From positions 56,956 to 120,955 of the forward strand of contig JAFQZS010000033.1 of the NCBI GenBank assembly GCA_017405765.1: a DNA stretch of 64,000 bases, in the 5' to 3' direction. This document shows, one piece after another, positions 17,275-26,155 of the stretch. The position numbers were made by a program, and so were the translations under genes. The notes beneath the pieces were generated by a model, which saw nothing but the letters and a program-made list of their open reading frames with translations, was not told the DNA's origin and searched no databases. Position 1 is the stretch's first letter, and each line of letters begins with the position of its first letter. This DNA is from Clostridia bacterium (GTDB lineage Bacteria; Bacillota; Clostridia; Oscillospirales; RGIG577).

Positions 17275-19104
17275 TTATTTTGTTGTTTTTAGATCTTCTC
17301 CTGCGAACTGCGCATTATACAGCTCGTAATAAAATCCTTTCTTTTCCAAAAGCTCTTTGTGCGTGCCCTGCTCTATGATATCGCCCTCATTCATTACCAG
17401 TATCATGTCGGCGTCGCGTATCGTGGAGAGACGGTGCGCGATAATAAAGCTTGTGCGCCCCTTCATAAGATTATCCATCGCCTTCTGTATAAGCGCCTCG
17501 GTGCGCGTATCTACGGAGCTTGTCGCTTCGTCCAATATAAGTATCTTAGGATCGGCCAACACGGCGCGCGCTATCGTCAAAAGCTGCTTTTGTCCCTGCG
17601 ATACGTTTGACGACTCCTCGTTAAGCTCGGTATCATAGCCTTGGGGCAGCGTCATGATAAAGTGATGCGCCGAAGCTGCCTTTGCCGCGTTTTCCACTTC
17701 TTCGTCGGTCGCGGTAAGCCGTCCGTAGCGTATATTCTCACGCACGCTTGCGCTGTAAAGCCACGGCTCCTGAGTTACCATGGCAAACTGTGCGCGAAGG
17801 TCTTTTTTCTTAAATCGCGTTATATTCTCTCCGTCAATAAGTATCGCGCCGCCGTTTAACTCATAAAAGCGCATCAAAAGATTTACTACCGTAGTTTTGC
17901 CCGCGCCCGTAGGGCCTACTATGGCCACCTTCTGTCCTTTCTTTATATTTGAGGTAAAATCCTTTATGATGATCTTGTCCTTGGAATATCCGAAACGCAC
18001 ATGGTCAAAGCTTACATTGCCCTGTGTTTTTGACGCATCGGCGGGCTCGGCGTCGTCCGGCGCTTCCTCAGTCTCCTCAAGAAACTCGAATACGCGCTCT
18101 GCGGCGGCTATCGTCTGCTGTATCACGTTTGAGATGTTTGCAATTTGCGAAAGCGGCTGCGTAAAATTCTTCACGTATTGTATGAACGCCTGAATGCTGC
18201 CGACCGTGATGCGTCCCGTAATTGCGAAGTATCCGCCCATTATCGTTGCGGCCACATATCCGAGATTGCCTATGAACATCATTATCGGGTGCATAAGTCC
18301 CGACAAGAACTGCGATTTCCACGCCGAAGTATAAAGCTCTCCGTTTAATCTGTCAAAAGAATCCGCCGACTTTTTTTCCGCTCCGAAAGCCTTTACTACT
18401 ACATGGCTCGAATACATTTCCTCAATATGGCCGTTCACATGGCCGAGATAGCGCTGCTGATCTGTGAAGTATTTTTGAGAACGCTTTACTATAAGCATCA
18501 TTACAAGCGCCGAAAGCGGTATTATGCACAGCGTCACTATCGCCATAACGGGGCTTATCAAAAGCATCATTATGAATACGCCTACAAGCGTTACTATCGA
18601 TGAGATTATCTGCGTAAGGCTTTGATTTAAGCTGTTCGTTATGGCGTCAACGTCGTTCGTTATCAGCGAAAGCACCTCGCCGAAGTTTTTGCCGTCAAAA
18701 TATGAAAGCGGCAGGCGCGATATCTTATCGGATATGTCGCGGCGAAGATTATACGTCACCTTCATCGAAACCGACGACATGAAAAAACCCTGAAGATATG
18801 AAAACAGCGCGCTTAAAAGATATATCCCTATAAGCAGCAAAGCCGTTTTTATTATCGCCTCAAAATCTATGCCTCCCGCTCCCTGCGCCATGAGCATAAC
18901 GCCCTCGTATATGCGCGTAGTGATAGTGCCAAGTATCGCGGGACCTATTATGGTGAACACGGTGGATGCTACGGAAAATATTACGACCGCAAGCAGCATC
19001 AGCTTAAAGTCGCTCATGTATTTTATGAGCTTCTTTAACGTTCCCTTAAAATCCTTCGCGCCGCGCCCGTGCGGCATGGCTCTCATCGGTCCTCTTCCCT
19101 GCAT
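17275..19104 (-). CDS. ABC exporter half-transporter, canonical Walker B subunit
   Basis: A 609-aa type IV ABC half-transporter: six membrane helices (about 35-330) then an ATPase domain. Walker A is GPTGAGKTTVV and Walker B is ILILDEATSSVD with catalytic Glu. The signature is degenerate (NVSQGQKQ instead of LSGGQ). It abuts the partner gene at 19105 with no gap. With the partner's Asp-type Walker B this gives one active and one degenerate ATP site, as in heterodimeric exporters such as BmrCD or TM287/288. A short Met/His/Gly-rich N-terminus (MQGRGPMRAMPHGRG) is unusual. The likely role is drug or lipid efflux under the MarR repressor. Confidence 0.92.
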   Translation of the reverse strand: MQGRGPMRAMPHGRGAKDFKGTLKKLIKYMSDFKLMLLAVVIFSVASTVFTIIGPAILGTITTRIYEGVMLMAQGAGGIDFEAIIKTALLLIGIYLLSALFSYLQGFFMSSVSMKVTYNLRRDISDKISRLPLSYFDGKNFGEVLSLITNDVDAITNSLNQSLTQIISSIVTLVGVFIMMLLISPVMAIVTLCIIPLSALVMMLIVKRSQKYFTDQQRYLGHVNGHIEEMYSSHVVVKAFGAEKKSADSFDRLNGELYTSAWKSQFLSGLMHPIMMFIGNLGYVAATIMGGYFAITGRITVGSIQAFIQYVKNFTQPLSQIANISNVIQQTIAAAERVFEFLEETEEAPDDAEPADASKTQGNVSFDHVRFGYSKDKIIIKDFTSNIKKGQKVAIVGPTGAGKTTVVNLLMRFYELNGGAILIDGENITRFKKKDLRAQFAMVTQEPWLYSASVRENIRYGRLTATDEEVENAAKAASAHHFIMTLPQGYDTELNEESSNVSQGQKQLLTIARAVLADPKILILDEATSSVDTRTEALIQKAMDNLMKGRTSFIIAHRLSTIRDADMILVMNEGDIIEQGTHKELLEKKGFYYELYNAQFAGEDLKTTK

Positions 19105-21219
19105 TTACACCGCCTCCGTTCCAAGCTGAGATGCGGCTATTTCGCGGTATACCCTGCACGACGCCATAAGCTCGTCATGGCGTCCCGCGCCGACTATCCT
19201 GCCCTCATCGAGCACGAGTATCTGGTCTGCGTCCATTATCGTGCTTATCCTCTGCGCTACGATTATTACCGTTGCTTCCTTAACGTAACGTTTCAGCTCG
19301 GCACGAAGGCGCGCATCCGTCTTAAAATCGAGCGCGGAGAAGCTGTCGTCGAATATATATATCGGCGCCTTTCTGAGTATTGCGCGCGCTATGCTGAGTC
19401 TCTGGCGCTGTCCGCCCGACACGTTGGAGCCGCCCTGAGCTATAGGAGAAAGTATGCCGTCGTCTTTTTTATATACGAACTCCGCCGCCTGGGATACCTC
19501 TACGGCGCGCTGTACATCGTCTTTTGACGCGTCTTCTTCTGCAAATTTAAGATTGGATTCTATCGTGCCCGAAAAGAGCAGTCCCTTCTGCGGCGCATAT
19601 CCTATCTCACGCCGAAGCTCGCTCTGCTTTAAGTCTCTTACGTCAACGCCGCCCACCTTTACGGCTCCGGAGCTTACGTCGTAAAAGCGCAGTATCAGGT
19701 TTAACAGCGTCGTCTTTCCGCTTCCCGTTGCGCCGATAATGGCTGTCGTGCGTCCCGGATACGCCGTAAATGTTATGTCGCTGAGCACATCATGTCCCGA
19801 TCTCCCGTATTTAAATGAAACATGGTCAAACTCTACTACGCCGCGCATATCCTTTATCATCTCTTTCGGCGTATCGCAGTCCTTTATGCCGGGCTCCTCC
19901 TTTAACACTTCGTATACTCTGTCGCCCGCAACGCTTGCGCGCGGCACCATGATGAACATAACGGATATAATAAAGAACGACATTATTATATGCATGGCAT
20001 ACTGTAAAAACGCCATCACGTCGCCCACCATGAGCTCTCCGGTGTTTATTCTTCCCGCGCCTGCCCAAAGCACTAAAAGCATGGTAAGATTCATAATGAG
20101 CATCATCATCGGCATCATAAATACCATTACGCGGTTTATAAAGAGATTTGTCTTTGTAAGAGCCGCGTTGGCTTTATCAAAGCGCTCATGCTCGAACTCC
20201 TCGCTTCCGAAGGCGCGCATTACGGTAACTCCCGTCAGATTTTCGCGCGCAACGAGATTAAGCTTGTCTATAAGCTTCTGAATTATTTTGAACTTCGGCA
20301 TCGCGATAAAGAATATGATTATTATCATAGCGATGAGTATGCCAACCGAAAGCGCGACTATCCACGTCATTGAGACGCATCGGCTCACTACCATTATTAC
20401 TCCGCCTATGCCCATTATCGGCGCGTAGATCATTATGCGCATGGCCAGCGTCGTAACGAGCTGTATCTGCGTTATGTCGTTCGTCGTGCGCGTTATGAGC
20501 GACGCCGTAGAGAATTTGTCAAATTCGGCGTTTGAAAAGCTTTCGACCTTATTGAACAGATCGCGCCTTAGATCTCTTGCAACGGCGGAGCTTACGCGCG
20601 ACGAGAAAAAGCCCACCCCTATCGCCGCCGCAACGCCCAAAAGCGAAACGAGCAGCATTACGCCTCCGCTTTTATAAATAAAGCTCATCTGCGCCTTATC
20701 AGCGTCGCCCCCTGCGCGCGTATAAATCGCACGCACCAGGGTAACGGCATTCTGCTCGCGCACCGACTCCTCGGCCTTTGCCGCTTCATCGGCCGCCGCG
20801 AGCACACGCGCCATATCGCTTACATCTGCCGATAAAAGCACGTCGGCGTCTTTGTTGTCTTCGCTTTGCGAAAGAACGGTGAGCGTCTGCGCCGCAAGCG
20901 ATACGGTGCGCTCTACGGCTTCTGTATCTGCTGTTTCCTTTAAAATATATATGCCGGCCTCGTTATCGCTTTTTTCATAGGAAGCTGCCAAGACCTCGGA
21001 GTCTTTGTCTGAGCTTACGCTTAAAATAAGCTTTAAAGCCTCTTCGTCTATGCGCTTTGGCGCAAACGACTCTACGCCTGCGCGCTGTATTCCCGTATTT
21101 ACGATATTTGCCATGTAATTAGGCAGATTTAAGTCGCACATCGCCTGTGTAAACAAAAGTATGAGCGACAATATGATAAGCCCTATATAAGGTTTTAAAT
21201 ATCCTGTAAGTTTAAGCAT
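19105..21219 (-). CDS. ABC exporter half-transporter with large extracytoplasmic insertion
   Basis: A 704-aa partner of the following half-transporter. After the first membrane helix (about 10-30) a polar, Asp/Glu/Ala-rich segment of about 140 residues (43-184) lies outside the usual fold, then helices 2-6. The ATPase domain has Walker A GATGSGKTTLL, intact signature NVSGGQRQR and Walker B IYIFDDSFSALD, with Asp replacing the catalytic Glu. The two subunits are therefore complementary in their defects. It is cotranscribed with the MarR gene 102 bp upstream and the second half-transporter downstream. Confidence 0.92.
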   Translation of the reverse strand: MLKLTGYLKPYIGLIILSLILLFTQAMCDLNLPNYMANIVNTGIQRAGVESFAPKRIDEEALKLILSVSSDKDSEVLAASYEKSDNEAGIYILKETADTEAVERTVSLAAQTLTVLSQSEDNKDADVLLSADVSDMARVLAAADEAAKAEESVREQNAVTLVRAIYTRAGGDADKAQMSFIYKSGGVMLLVSLLGVAAAIGVGFFSSRVSSAVARDLRRDLFNKVESFSNAEFDKFSTASLITRTTNDITQIQLVTTLAMRIMIYAPIMGIGGVIMVVSRCVSMTWIVALSVGILIAMIIIIFFIAMPKFKIIQKLIDKLNLVARENLTGVTVMRAFGSEEFEHERFDKANAALTKTNLFINRVMVFMMPMMMLIMNLTMLLVLWAGAGRINTGELMVGDVMAFLQYAMHIIMSFFIISVMFIMVPRASVAGDRVYEVLKEEPGIKDCDTPKEMIKDMRGVVEFDHVSFKYGRSGHDVLSDITFTAYPGRTTAIIGATGSGKTTLLNLILRFYDVSSGAVKVGGVDVRDLKQSELRREIGYAPQKGLLFSGTIESNLKFAEEDASKDDVQRAVEVSQAAEFVYKKDDGILSPIAQGGSNVSGGQRQRLSIARAILRKAPIYIFDDSFSALDFKTDARLRAELKRYVKEATVIIVAQRISTIMDADQILVLDEGRIVGAGRHDELMASCRVYREIAASQLGTEAV

Positions 21220-21321
21220 ATACCCACTCTCCCGTGGTGCAGATTATGAAACATCTTAATAATTATTTCAAACAAGGCCTAAATTGTCAATATGACTTTT
21301 AATTACAAATGTTTTTCTCTC

Positions 21322-21861
21322 TCAGTCCGCAATAAGCTTTTCAAGCAGCGCTATCAGCGTGTCTTTTTCGTCCTCCGTTAGGCTTTTGCAAAACTGTGCC
21401 GCTGCCTTCTGGCGCTCGTCTGCGACCTCGTACGCGCGTGCGCGCCCCTTTTCGGTAAGCACGATAAGCGTAGAGCGCTTGTCCTCGGGATTTGCCCTGC
21501 GCTCGATATAGCGGTCGCTTTCCAGACGGTCTATTTGCTCTGAAAGCGAGGACGGGTTTATCCCCAGCTCCTTTGCTATATCCTTTTGACGCATGCCGCC
21601 CTCACCCGCGTCGAGAAGTATCATAAGTATGAGCTCCCGGTGGAAGAACGGCGCGGACGGCCTGTGGCCGAAGGGAGGATGAAATCCCGGAGGCGGCATC
21701 TTGTGTCCGAGCCTTTGTGCAATATGCGGCGGCATCTTGTGCATACCGTGCGGCGGCATCTTGTCCATAGGCGCGTCGTATCCGGCTAAAATGCCCATGC
21801 GCGCCTTGTGCCCCGTTTTTCTCAGCTTTTCAATTATTATCTGTTCCTTTGTCTTTGCCAC
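21322..21861 (-). CDS. MarR-family repressor with Met/His/Pro-rich N-terminal extension
   Basis: A winged-helix regulator (179 aa). The MarR core starts at about residue 74 with LILMILLDAGEGGMRQKDIA, recognition helix NPSSLSEQIDRLE and wing EDKRSTLIVLTEKG. The first ~70 residues contain a repeated DKMPPHG / HKMPPHI / HKMPPPG pattern rich in His, Met and Pro, not part of the MarR fold, and possibly a metal, haem or cation sensor. The start is GTG at 21861 with AGGAAG upstream. It leads the operon with the ABC exporter and a perfect palindrome lies 16 bp upstream of its start codon, so autoregulation is expected. Confidence 0.88.
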   Translation of the reverse strand: MAKTKEQIIIEKLRKTGHKARMGILAGYDAPMDKMPPHGMHKMPPHIAQRLGHKMPPPGFHPPFGHRPSAPFFHRELILMILLDAGEGGMRQKDIAKELGINPSSLSEQIDRLESDRYIERRANPEDKRSTLIVLTEKGRARAYEVADERQKAAAQFCKSLTEDEKDTLIALLEKLIAD

Positions 21862-21877
21862 ACATATCTTCCTTTCA

Positions 21878-21909
21878 ATATATTTAATTCGGTACCGAAT
21901 TAAATATAT
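21878..21909. promoter_or_regulatory. 32-bp perfect palindrome, likely MarR operator
   Basis: Every base from 21878 to 21909 pairs with its mirror around the 21893/21894 centre. The core is TTAATTCGGTACCGAATTAA. It lies 16 bp upstream of the GTG start of the MarR gene, where it would overlap the promoter or the early transcript. Confidence 0.75.
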
Positions 21910-21933
21910 AACGTATGCCCTGTCGCGTCAAGT

Positions 21934-21949
21934 GGTTCGGTCCCGAATT
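21934..21949. promoter_or_regulatory. Second, imperfect copy of the MarR operator
   Basis: GGTTCGGTCCCGAATT repeats the core of the palindrome at 21878-21909 with a few changes. The two centres are 48 bp apart, which suggests two repressor dimers on the same promoter region. Confidence 0.55.
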
Positions 21950-21975
21950 AAAAGATTCTTTACAAAATACGAAAT

Positions 21976-22003
21976 GCGCCGGAAAACGAATGTTTCCCGG
22001 CGC
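21976..22003 (-). terminator. Probable terminator of the membrane protein operon
   Basis: A 12-bp stem with one mismatch (21976-21987 with 21992-22003) and a GAAT loop lie 16 bp beyond the stop at 22019. The minus-strand tract after it is moderately T-rich. Confidence 0.6.
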
Positions 22004-22018
22004 AGAAGCCGTCAAATA

Positions 22019-22849
22019 CTATTTCTTCATCATGACATAAGTATAATATATAAACATTATGAACCAGAAGCCCGCAAGCACGAATATGCCGTAAAAGAGT
22101 ATCTGCGAATAGAACAGCGAAACTATAAGGCAGGCTGCAAATATAGCCGGCGCTATGAAAAGAGGAGGGTATGACGCATTTTGCGACGCTATGTGCTTAG
22201 ACGTCTTCGATTTTGTCAGCCTTCCCTGATTCTTCTTCGACAGCGCTATGATGACGCATTCTATAACGGCAAGGGCGATAAAGATTATCAAAAAGCCTGT
22301 TTCGAACGATTTAAGAGCCGATGAGAACGACCCATCGACGCCCGCTGCCGCAAAGCTCAAACGATACATAAAGTAAAGCAGCGCGCCGCCTATCGCCGTC
22401 GTGAGAGATACCGTGAAGAACTCTCTCATATACAGCTTGTATATCATGTATATAAGGAACCACACGGGAATAACAACGTACATGACCTTTATCGCGGACA
22501 CATCGTACTTGTATATGAGCGCCGAAGCCGCGAAGAACACGATGAACGTGGCAAGCGCATTGCCGCCCGTTACGATCTTGTACTCCTCGTCCGTCTTTCT
22601 TACGCGCCGCACGATGAAAAATACGAGCGAGGCCGCAAGCAGCGCCGCCGAAACGTAGAATATGACCTTTATCGCCGCAAATCCCATTACGATATTGGTT
22701 ATCCCCGTTATCGAATTGTAAAGGAACATCAAAATGAAAATATACGCGACCGATAAAGCCAGAAGCGCAAGCAGTCTCGAACCTATGACGTTTTCCTTCC
22801 TCTGCTTTTCGTCTTCAACGATTATTTTCTTCTCGCCTCTTCTCGCCAA
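22019..22849 (-). CDS. Uncharacterised polytopic membrane protein
   Basis: A 276-aa protein that I do not recognise. A charged N-terminus (about 1-22, Lys/Glu/Arg) is followed by about eight hydrophobic segments (roughly 25-48, 55-80, 98-112, 120-140, 147-165, 185-205, 230-250, 252-272) and a short KKNQGRLTKSKTSK cytoplasmic loop. The start is TTG at 22849 with GGAGAGG upstream. It follows rsmE by 14 bp and is probably cotranscribed with rsmE. No catalytic motif is visible. Confidence 0.65.
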   Translation of the reverse strand: MARRGEKKIIVEDEKQRKENVIGSRLLALLALSVAYIFILMFLYNSITGITNIVMGFAAIKVIFYVSAALLAASLVFFIVRRVRKTDEEYKIVTGGNALATFIVFFAASALIYKYDVSAIKVMYVVIPVWFLIYMIYKLYMREFFTVSLTTAIGGALLYFMYRLSFAAAGVDGSFSSALKSFETGFLIIFIALAVIECVIIALSKKNQGRLTKSKTSKHIASQNASYPPLFIAPAIFAACLIVSLFYSQILFYGIFVLAGFWFIMFIYYTYVMMKK

Positions 22850-22863
22850 GAATATCCTCTCCT

Positions 22864-23601
22864 TTATAAGTTATGCGTGATATGCATGATCACGGCCTGT
22901 ACGGCCAGCGCCGCCGTTTCAAGCCGCAGTACGCGGCTGCCGAGTCCCGCGATGTGCGCGCCGTGCGACGACGCGTATTCGGCCTCTGCCGGTGAAAATC
23001 CGCCCTCGGGCCCCACAAAAAGCGCCGCGCTCTTCACACCGCGCGCGACCGCGTCGTCTACGGCGCCGTTTTTCTCCTTTTCGTGAAGAAAGACGACCGT
23101 GCCGCATCTTTCGGCCTCTTTTATCGCCGCTTTAAACGTAAATATGCCCGAGACCTCCGGTATTATTCCGCGTCCGCACTGCTTTGCCGCCTCGCGCGCC
23201 GTCTTTTGCCACTTATCAAGCTTCTTTTTGACCTCGCGCGCGTCCTTCGGGCATTTTGCCACACTGTTCTCGCCCTCGAACATAACGACGCGCGAAACGC
23301 CGAGCTCCACCGATTTCTGTATTACGAAATCGGCCTTATCTCCCTTCGGGAGCGCCAAAAACAGCGTAAGCGCAAGCGACGGTTCTGCCGTATTCGCCCT
23401 TTTTTCAAGAATATCGCAGACCACGATCTCGCGCGTGATTTCGGAGATCCTGCAGGTATAGTCGCTTTTCATGCCGTCGCACACCGTTATTACGTCGCCC
23501 TTCCTGTGGCGCAGCACCTTCGTTATGTGCGAAACGTCGTCCGTATCTATTATTATTCTGTCGTTTCCTATTTTAAAAGGTTCCGCAAAGAATTTCGGCA
23601 A
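22864..23601 (-). CDS. rsmE: 16S rRNA (uracil1498-N3)-methyltransferase RsmE
   Basis: SPOUT methyltransferase of the small ribosomal subunit (245 aa). It has an N-terminal PUA-like part with HITKVLRHRKGD, then the knotted domain with KGDKADFVIQKSVELGV, FVGPEGGFSPAE and LGSRVLRLETAALA, all diagnostic. I place the start at TTG 23601 (M-PKFFAEPF), because AGGAG lies eight bases upstream. An ATG seven codons further up precedes that site. The order prmA-rsmE is common in Firmicutes. Confidence 0.94.
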   Translation of the reverse strand: MPKFFAEPFKIGNDRIIIDTDDVSHITKVLRHRKGDVITVCDGMKSDYTCRISEITREIVVCDILEKRANTAEPSLALTLFLALPKGDKADFVIQKSVELGVSRVVMFEGENSVAKCPKDAREVKKKLDKWQKTAREAAKQCGRGIIPEVSGIFTFKAAIKEAERCGTVVFLHEKEKNGAVDDAVARGVKSAALFVGPEGGFSPAEAEYASSHGAHIAGLGSRVLRLETAALAVQAVIMHITHNL

Positions 23602-23687
23602 TGAAAAAACTCCTGTCTTCATGCATACAGCTTATTATACTAAACCGAATATGATTTGTCTATATTTTTATCGCCGCTTCGAAAATT

Positions 23688-24656
23688 TCACTTTTCCATC
23701 ACAATGGCGCACCAATCGGAAAGCGAGCTCTTTTTGATGACAGCAAAGCCCGTATTTTTAAGCATCTGTTCCACCTCGTCCGCGCGCTGAGAGATAAGCC
23801 CCGAAACTATGAGCGTGCCCCCCGGCTTTAAGAACTCAAAAAATCTTTTTCTCATGGCGATTATTACGTCCGCGACGATATTCGCCGCAACAACGTCGTA
23901 TCCGCCGCCGATGGCGCGGCAGAGCGCCTCGTCCTCTAGGATATTGCCGAAATACGTTGTAAAGCGTTCCTTCGGTATGCCGTTCTTTACGGCGTTCTCA
24001 AGCGCCGTTTTTGCGCTGTGCTCCTCTATGTCGACGGCGGTGACTTCGCCCGCGCCCAAAAGCGCGGCCGCGATGCCTAAAATTCCCGTGCCGCAGCCCA
24101 TGTCGAGCACTCGGTCGCCGGGGCTGACCGTATCCTCGAGCGCCATAAGGCAAAGCTTTGTCGTATGATGCGATCCCGTGCCGAAGCTCGACGCGGGGTC
24201 TATCTCAAGTATTATCCTGCCGTCTGAGAGCGTGCATTCCTCCCACGAGGGCTTGACCGTAAAGCGGCGTCCCACGTCAAACGGCTTGAAATACTGCTTC
24301 CAGTTGCCGTCCCAGTCCTCCTCGCGCACGTTTGAAAGCTCTATTTCAAGCCTTCCGTACGCGCCGCTTTCGTCGCTTTCCTTTAAAGCGCGCACCTCAC
24401 CCGATACCGTGTCGAGCATTGCCTTTCCCTGCGCGTCGTTCGTAAGATAAAGCTTTACCTTCGATTCGGCATCCGACATCGTACGCATAAGCTCGTCGTC
24501 CACGTAGTCCCAGCGCGGCGTCGTCTCCTTTAAAAAGTCGCGAAAATCCTCGGCATCCTCGATTACGAAGCCCTGTATGCCCGCCATGATAAGGCGGGCG
24601 GTGAGTATCTCTATGCCCTCGGTCGAGGTATATATTACAGCCTCAATAAAATCCAT
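23688..24656 (-). CDS. prmA: Ribosomal protein L11 methyltransferase
   Basis: A 322-aa SAM methyltransferase that trimethylates ribosomal protein L11. The N-terminal substrate-recognition domain (about 1-110) is followed by DWDGNWKQYFKPFDVGRR, ILEIDPASSFGTGSHHTT, motif I LDMGCGTGILGIAA and the NPPF-equivalent AANIVADV, all as in PrmA. AAAGGA lies before the ATG. The gene heads the prmA-rsmE-membrane protein group, just after the terminator of the CoA-transferase cluster. Confidence 0.95.
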   Translation of the reverse strand: MDFIEAVIYTSTEGIEILTARLIMAGIQGFVIEDAEDFRDFLKETTPRWDYVDDELMRTMSDAESKVKLYLTNDAQGKAMLDTVSGEVRALKESDESGAYGRLEIELSNVREEDWDGNWKQYFKPFDVGRRFTVKPSWEECTLSDGRIILEIDPASSFGTGSHHTTKLCLMALEDTVSPGDRVLDMGCGTGILGIAAALLGAGEVTAVDIEEHSAKTALENAVKNGIPKERFTTYFGNILEDEALCRAIGGGYDVVAANIVADVIIAMRKRFFEFLKPGGTLIVSGLISQRADEVEQMLKNTGFAVIKKSSLSDWCAIVMEK

Positions 24657-24686
24657 TTTAATTCCTTTCCGCTGTGAGCGACCGAA

Positions 24687-24710
24687 AGAAAAGCGGCTTT
24701 CGCCGCGTTT
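24687..24710 (-). terminator. Terminator of the CoA-transferase cluster
   Basis: A GCGGC/GCCGC stem (24693-24697 with 24702-24706), flanked by A and T runs so that the minus strand ends in TTTTC, lies 26 bp after the last CoA-transferase stop. Confidence 0.7.
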
Positions 24711-24731
24711 TCTTGGTTTTTCGTTTAATTC

Positions 24732-26063
24732 TTATAAAAGCCACAGACGCTTCGCGTCCTCCTCAAGCTGTGCTCTGTAATCGGGATGCGCCACGTTTAT
24801 GAGCGCACGTGCGCGCTCGCGAAGCGTAGCGCCGCGAAGAGCGGCGATGCCGTATTCGGTGCATACGAAGTCGACGTCGTTTCGCGAAAGCGATACTACC
24901 GCGCCTTCGGGATGTACGGACTGTATATTCGATATGCGCTTTCTCGAGCCGTCGGGCTGCTTTATGTCGCGCGTTGAGTGAAGCGCGATTATCGAGCGGC
25001 CGCCGTGCGATTCCTTCGCGCCGATTATCGTCTCGGTCTGACCGCCCGTGCCCGATATCTGGCGCGTCTGGATGGCCTCGGAGCAGCACTGTCCCATCAG
25101 GTCGACCTGAAGCGTCGTATTCACGGATACGAAGTTGTCGTTTCTTGAAACTACCTCCGGCAGGTTTACATAAGCCACAGCCAAATGGAGTATGTTCATA
25201 TTGTTGTCAACGTAATCGAAGAGCTCCTTCGTGCCCGCCGAGAACGAGGTGACTATCTTGTTTCTGAAGTAATTTTTTCTTCTGTTCGTAACGGCGCCGC
25301 ACTCGCAAAGGTACATAAGGCCGTCGTTAAACATCTCGGTATGTATGCCGAGATCCTTTTTATGCGCAAGCTCCATCGCGCAGGCCGACGGTATGCCGCC
25401 TATACCCAGCTGTATCGTGTCGCCGTCGTTTACCATTTCCGCGATGGCCCGGCCTATCTGCCTGTCGATCTCCGACGGATTGGGCTTCTGCGCGTAGAAT
25501 ATCGTCTTTTCGTCGGAATTGTATATCGCCGTAACCTCGGAAATGTGAAGATGAGTATCTCCGAACGTGCGCGGGCATGCCTCGTTTACCTCAACTATGA
25601 TCTCGTCGGCGTATTTCTGCCACATTCTCGGCGCAAGGCCGTTCGTAGCGGTGGAAAAATAGCCGTGCTTGTCCATCGGAGATACGGAAACTACCATTCG
25701 CCTTATGGGGCGGTTAATGCGCTTTAGGTGATATATAACGTCCTTCGCGGAATTGCGAAGATGTACGGGCACGTACGCGGAGCGTCCCTGCGTCTGAAGC
25801 GGAGAATAATTGCGGCCGAAGAAGGTGCTCTCAACGTGTGCAAGCTCCTTATATTCGGGCTCGAAGAACTTGGGCGTGAACGTAATGTTGCCCATCTGCA
25901 CGCAAAGCCCCTTTACCTTGCCCTGCGCCTCGTGAAGGCGCTTTAAAAAGGTCTGTGGCTCGGCGCTGTTGTTTATGATGGTTATATACTCGCCGTCCTC
26001 GAGCATCTCGTAGACGTGCTCGATGGTCGTGAGCTTCTTTTTATACATATCCTGATACGTCAT
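24732..26063 (-). CDS. CoA-transferase paralogue 1 (acetyl-CoA hydrolase/transferase family, 4-hydroxybutyrate/butyryl-CoA:acetate type)
   Basis: A 443-aa family I CoA-transferase, expected to move CoA from an acyl-CoA to a carboxylate such as acetate through a glutamyl-CoA thioester. Catalytic Glu243 lies in GIHTEMFNDG. VNEACPRTFGDT, GIGGIPSACAMEL, SGTGGQTETIIGAKESHGG and VCTEYGIAALRGATL are intact. It is the last of six tandem paralogues and ends in RLWLL like paralogues 2 and 3. Upstream AGGAATG serves the ATG. Butyryl-, propionyl- or 4-hydroxybutyryl-CoA specificity cannot be decided from sequence. Confidence 0.9.
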   Translation of the reverse strand: MTYQDMYKKKLTTIEHVYEMLEDGEYITIINNSAEPQTFLKRLHEAQGKVKGLCVQMGNITFTPKFFEPEYKELAHVESTFFGRNYSPLQTQGRSAYVPVHLRNSAKDVIYHLKRINRPIRRMVVSVSPMDKHGYFSTATNGLAPRMWQKYADEIIVEVNEACPRTFGDTHLHISEVTAIYNSDEKTIFYAQKPNPSEIDRQIGRAIAEMVNDGDTIQLGIGGIPSACAMELAHKKDLGIHTEMFNDGLMYLCECGAVTNRRKNYFRNKIVTSFSAGTKELFDYVDNNMNILHLAVAYVNLPEVVSRNDNFVSVNTTLQVDLMGQCCSEAIQTRQISGTGGQTETIIGAKESHGGRSIIALHSTRDIKQPDGSRKRISNIQSVHPEGAVVSLSRNDVDFVCTEYGIAALRGATLRERARALINVAHPDYRAQLEEDAKRLWLL

Positions 26064-26100
26064 TTGATATCATTCCTATATTCAGATTTTTTTATTTCGC

Positions 26101-26131
26101 CATTTGGCCGCGTGCTGCCTGCCGCCAAATG
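26101..26131 (-). other. Intergenic hairpin between CoA-transferase paralogues 1 and 2
   Basis: An 8-bp perfect stem (26101-26108 with 26124-26131) with a 15-nt loop and no T-tract follows, so it is not a classical terminator. It may be an mRNA processing or stability element. Confidence 0.4.
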
Positions 26132-26155
26132 CCGAACATAGGTTCGTCTGCCATT

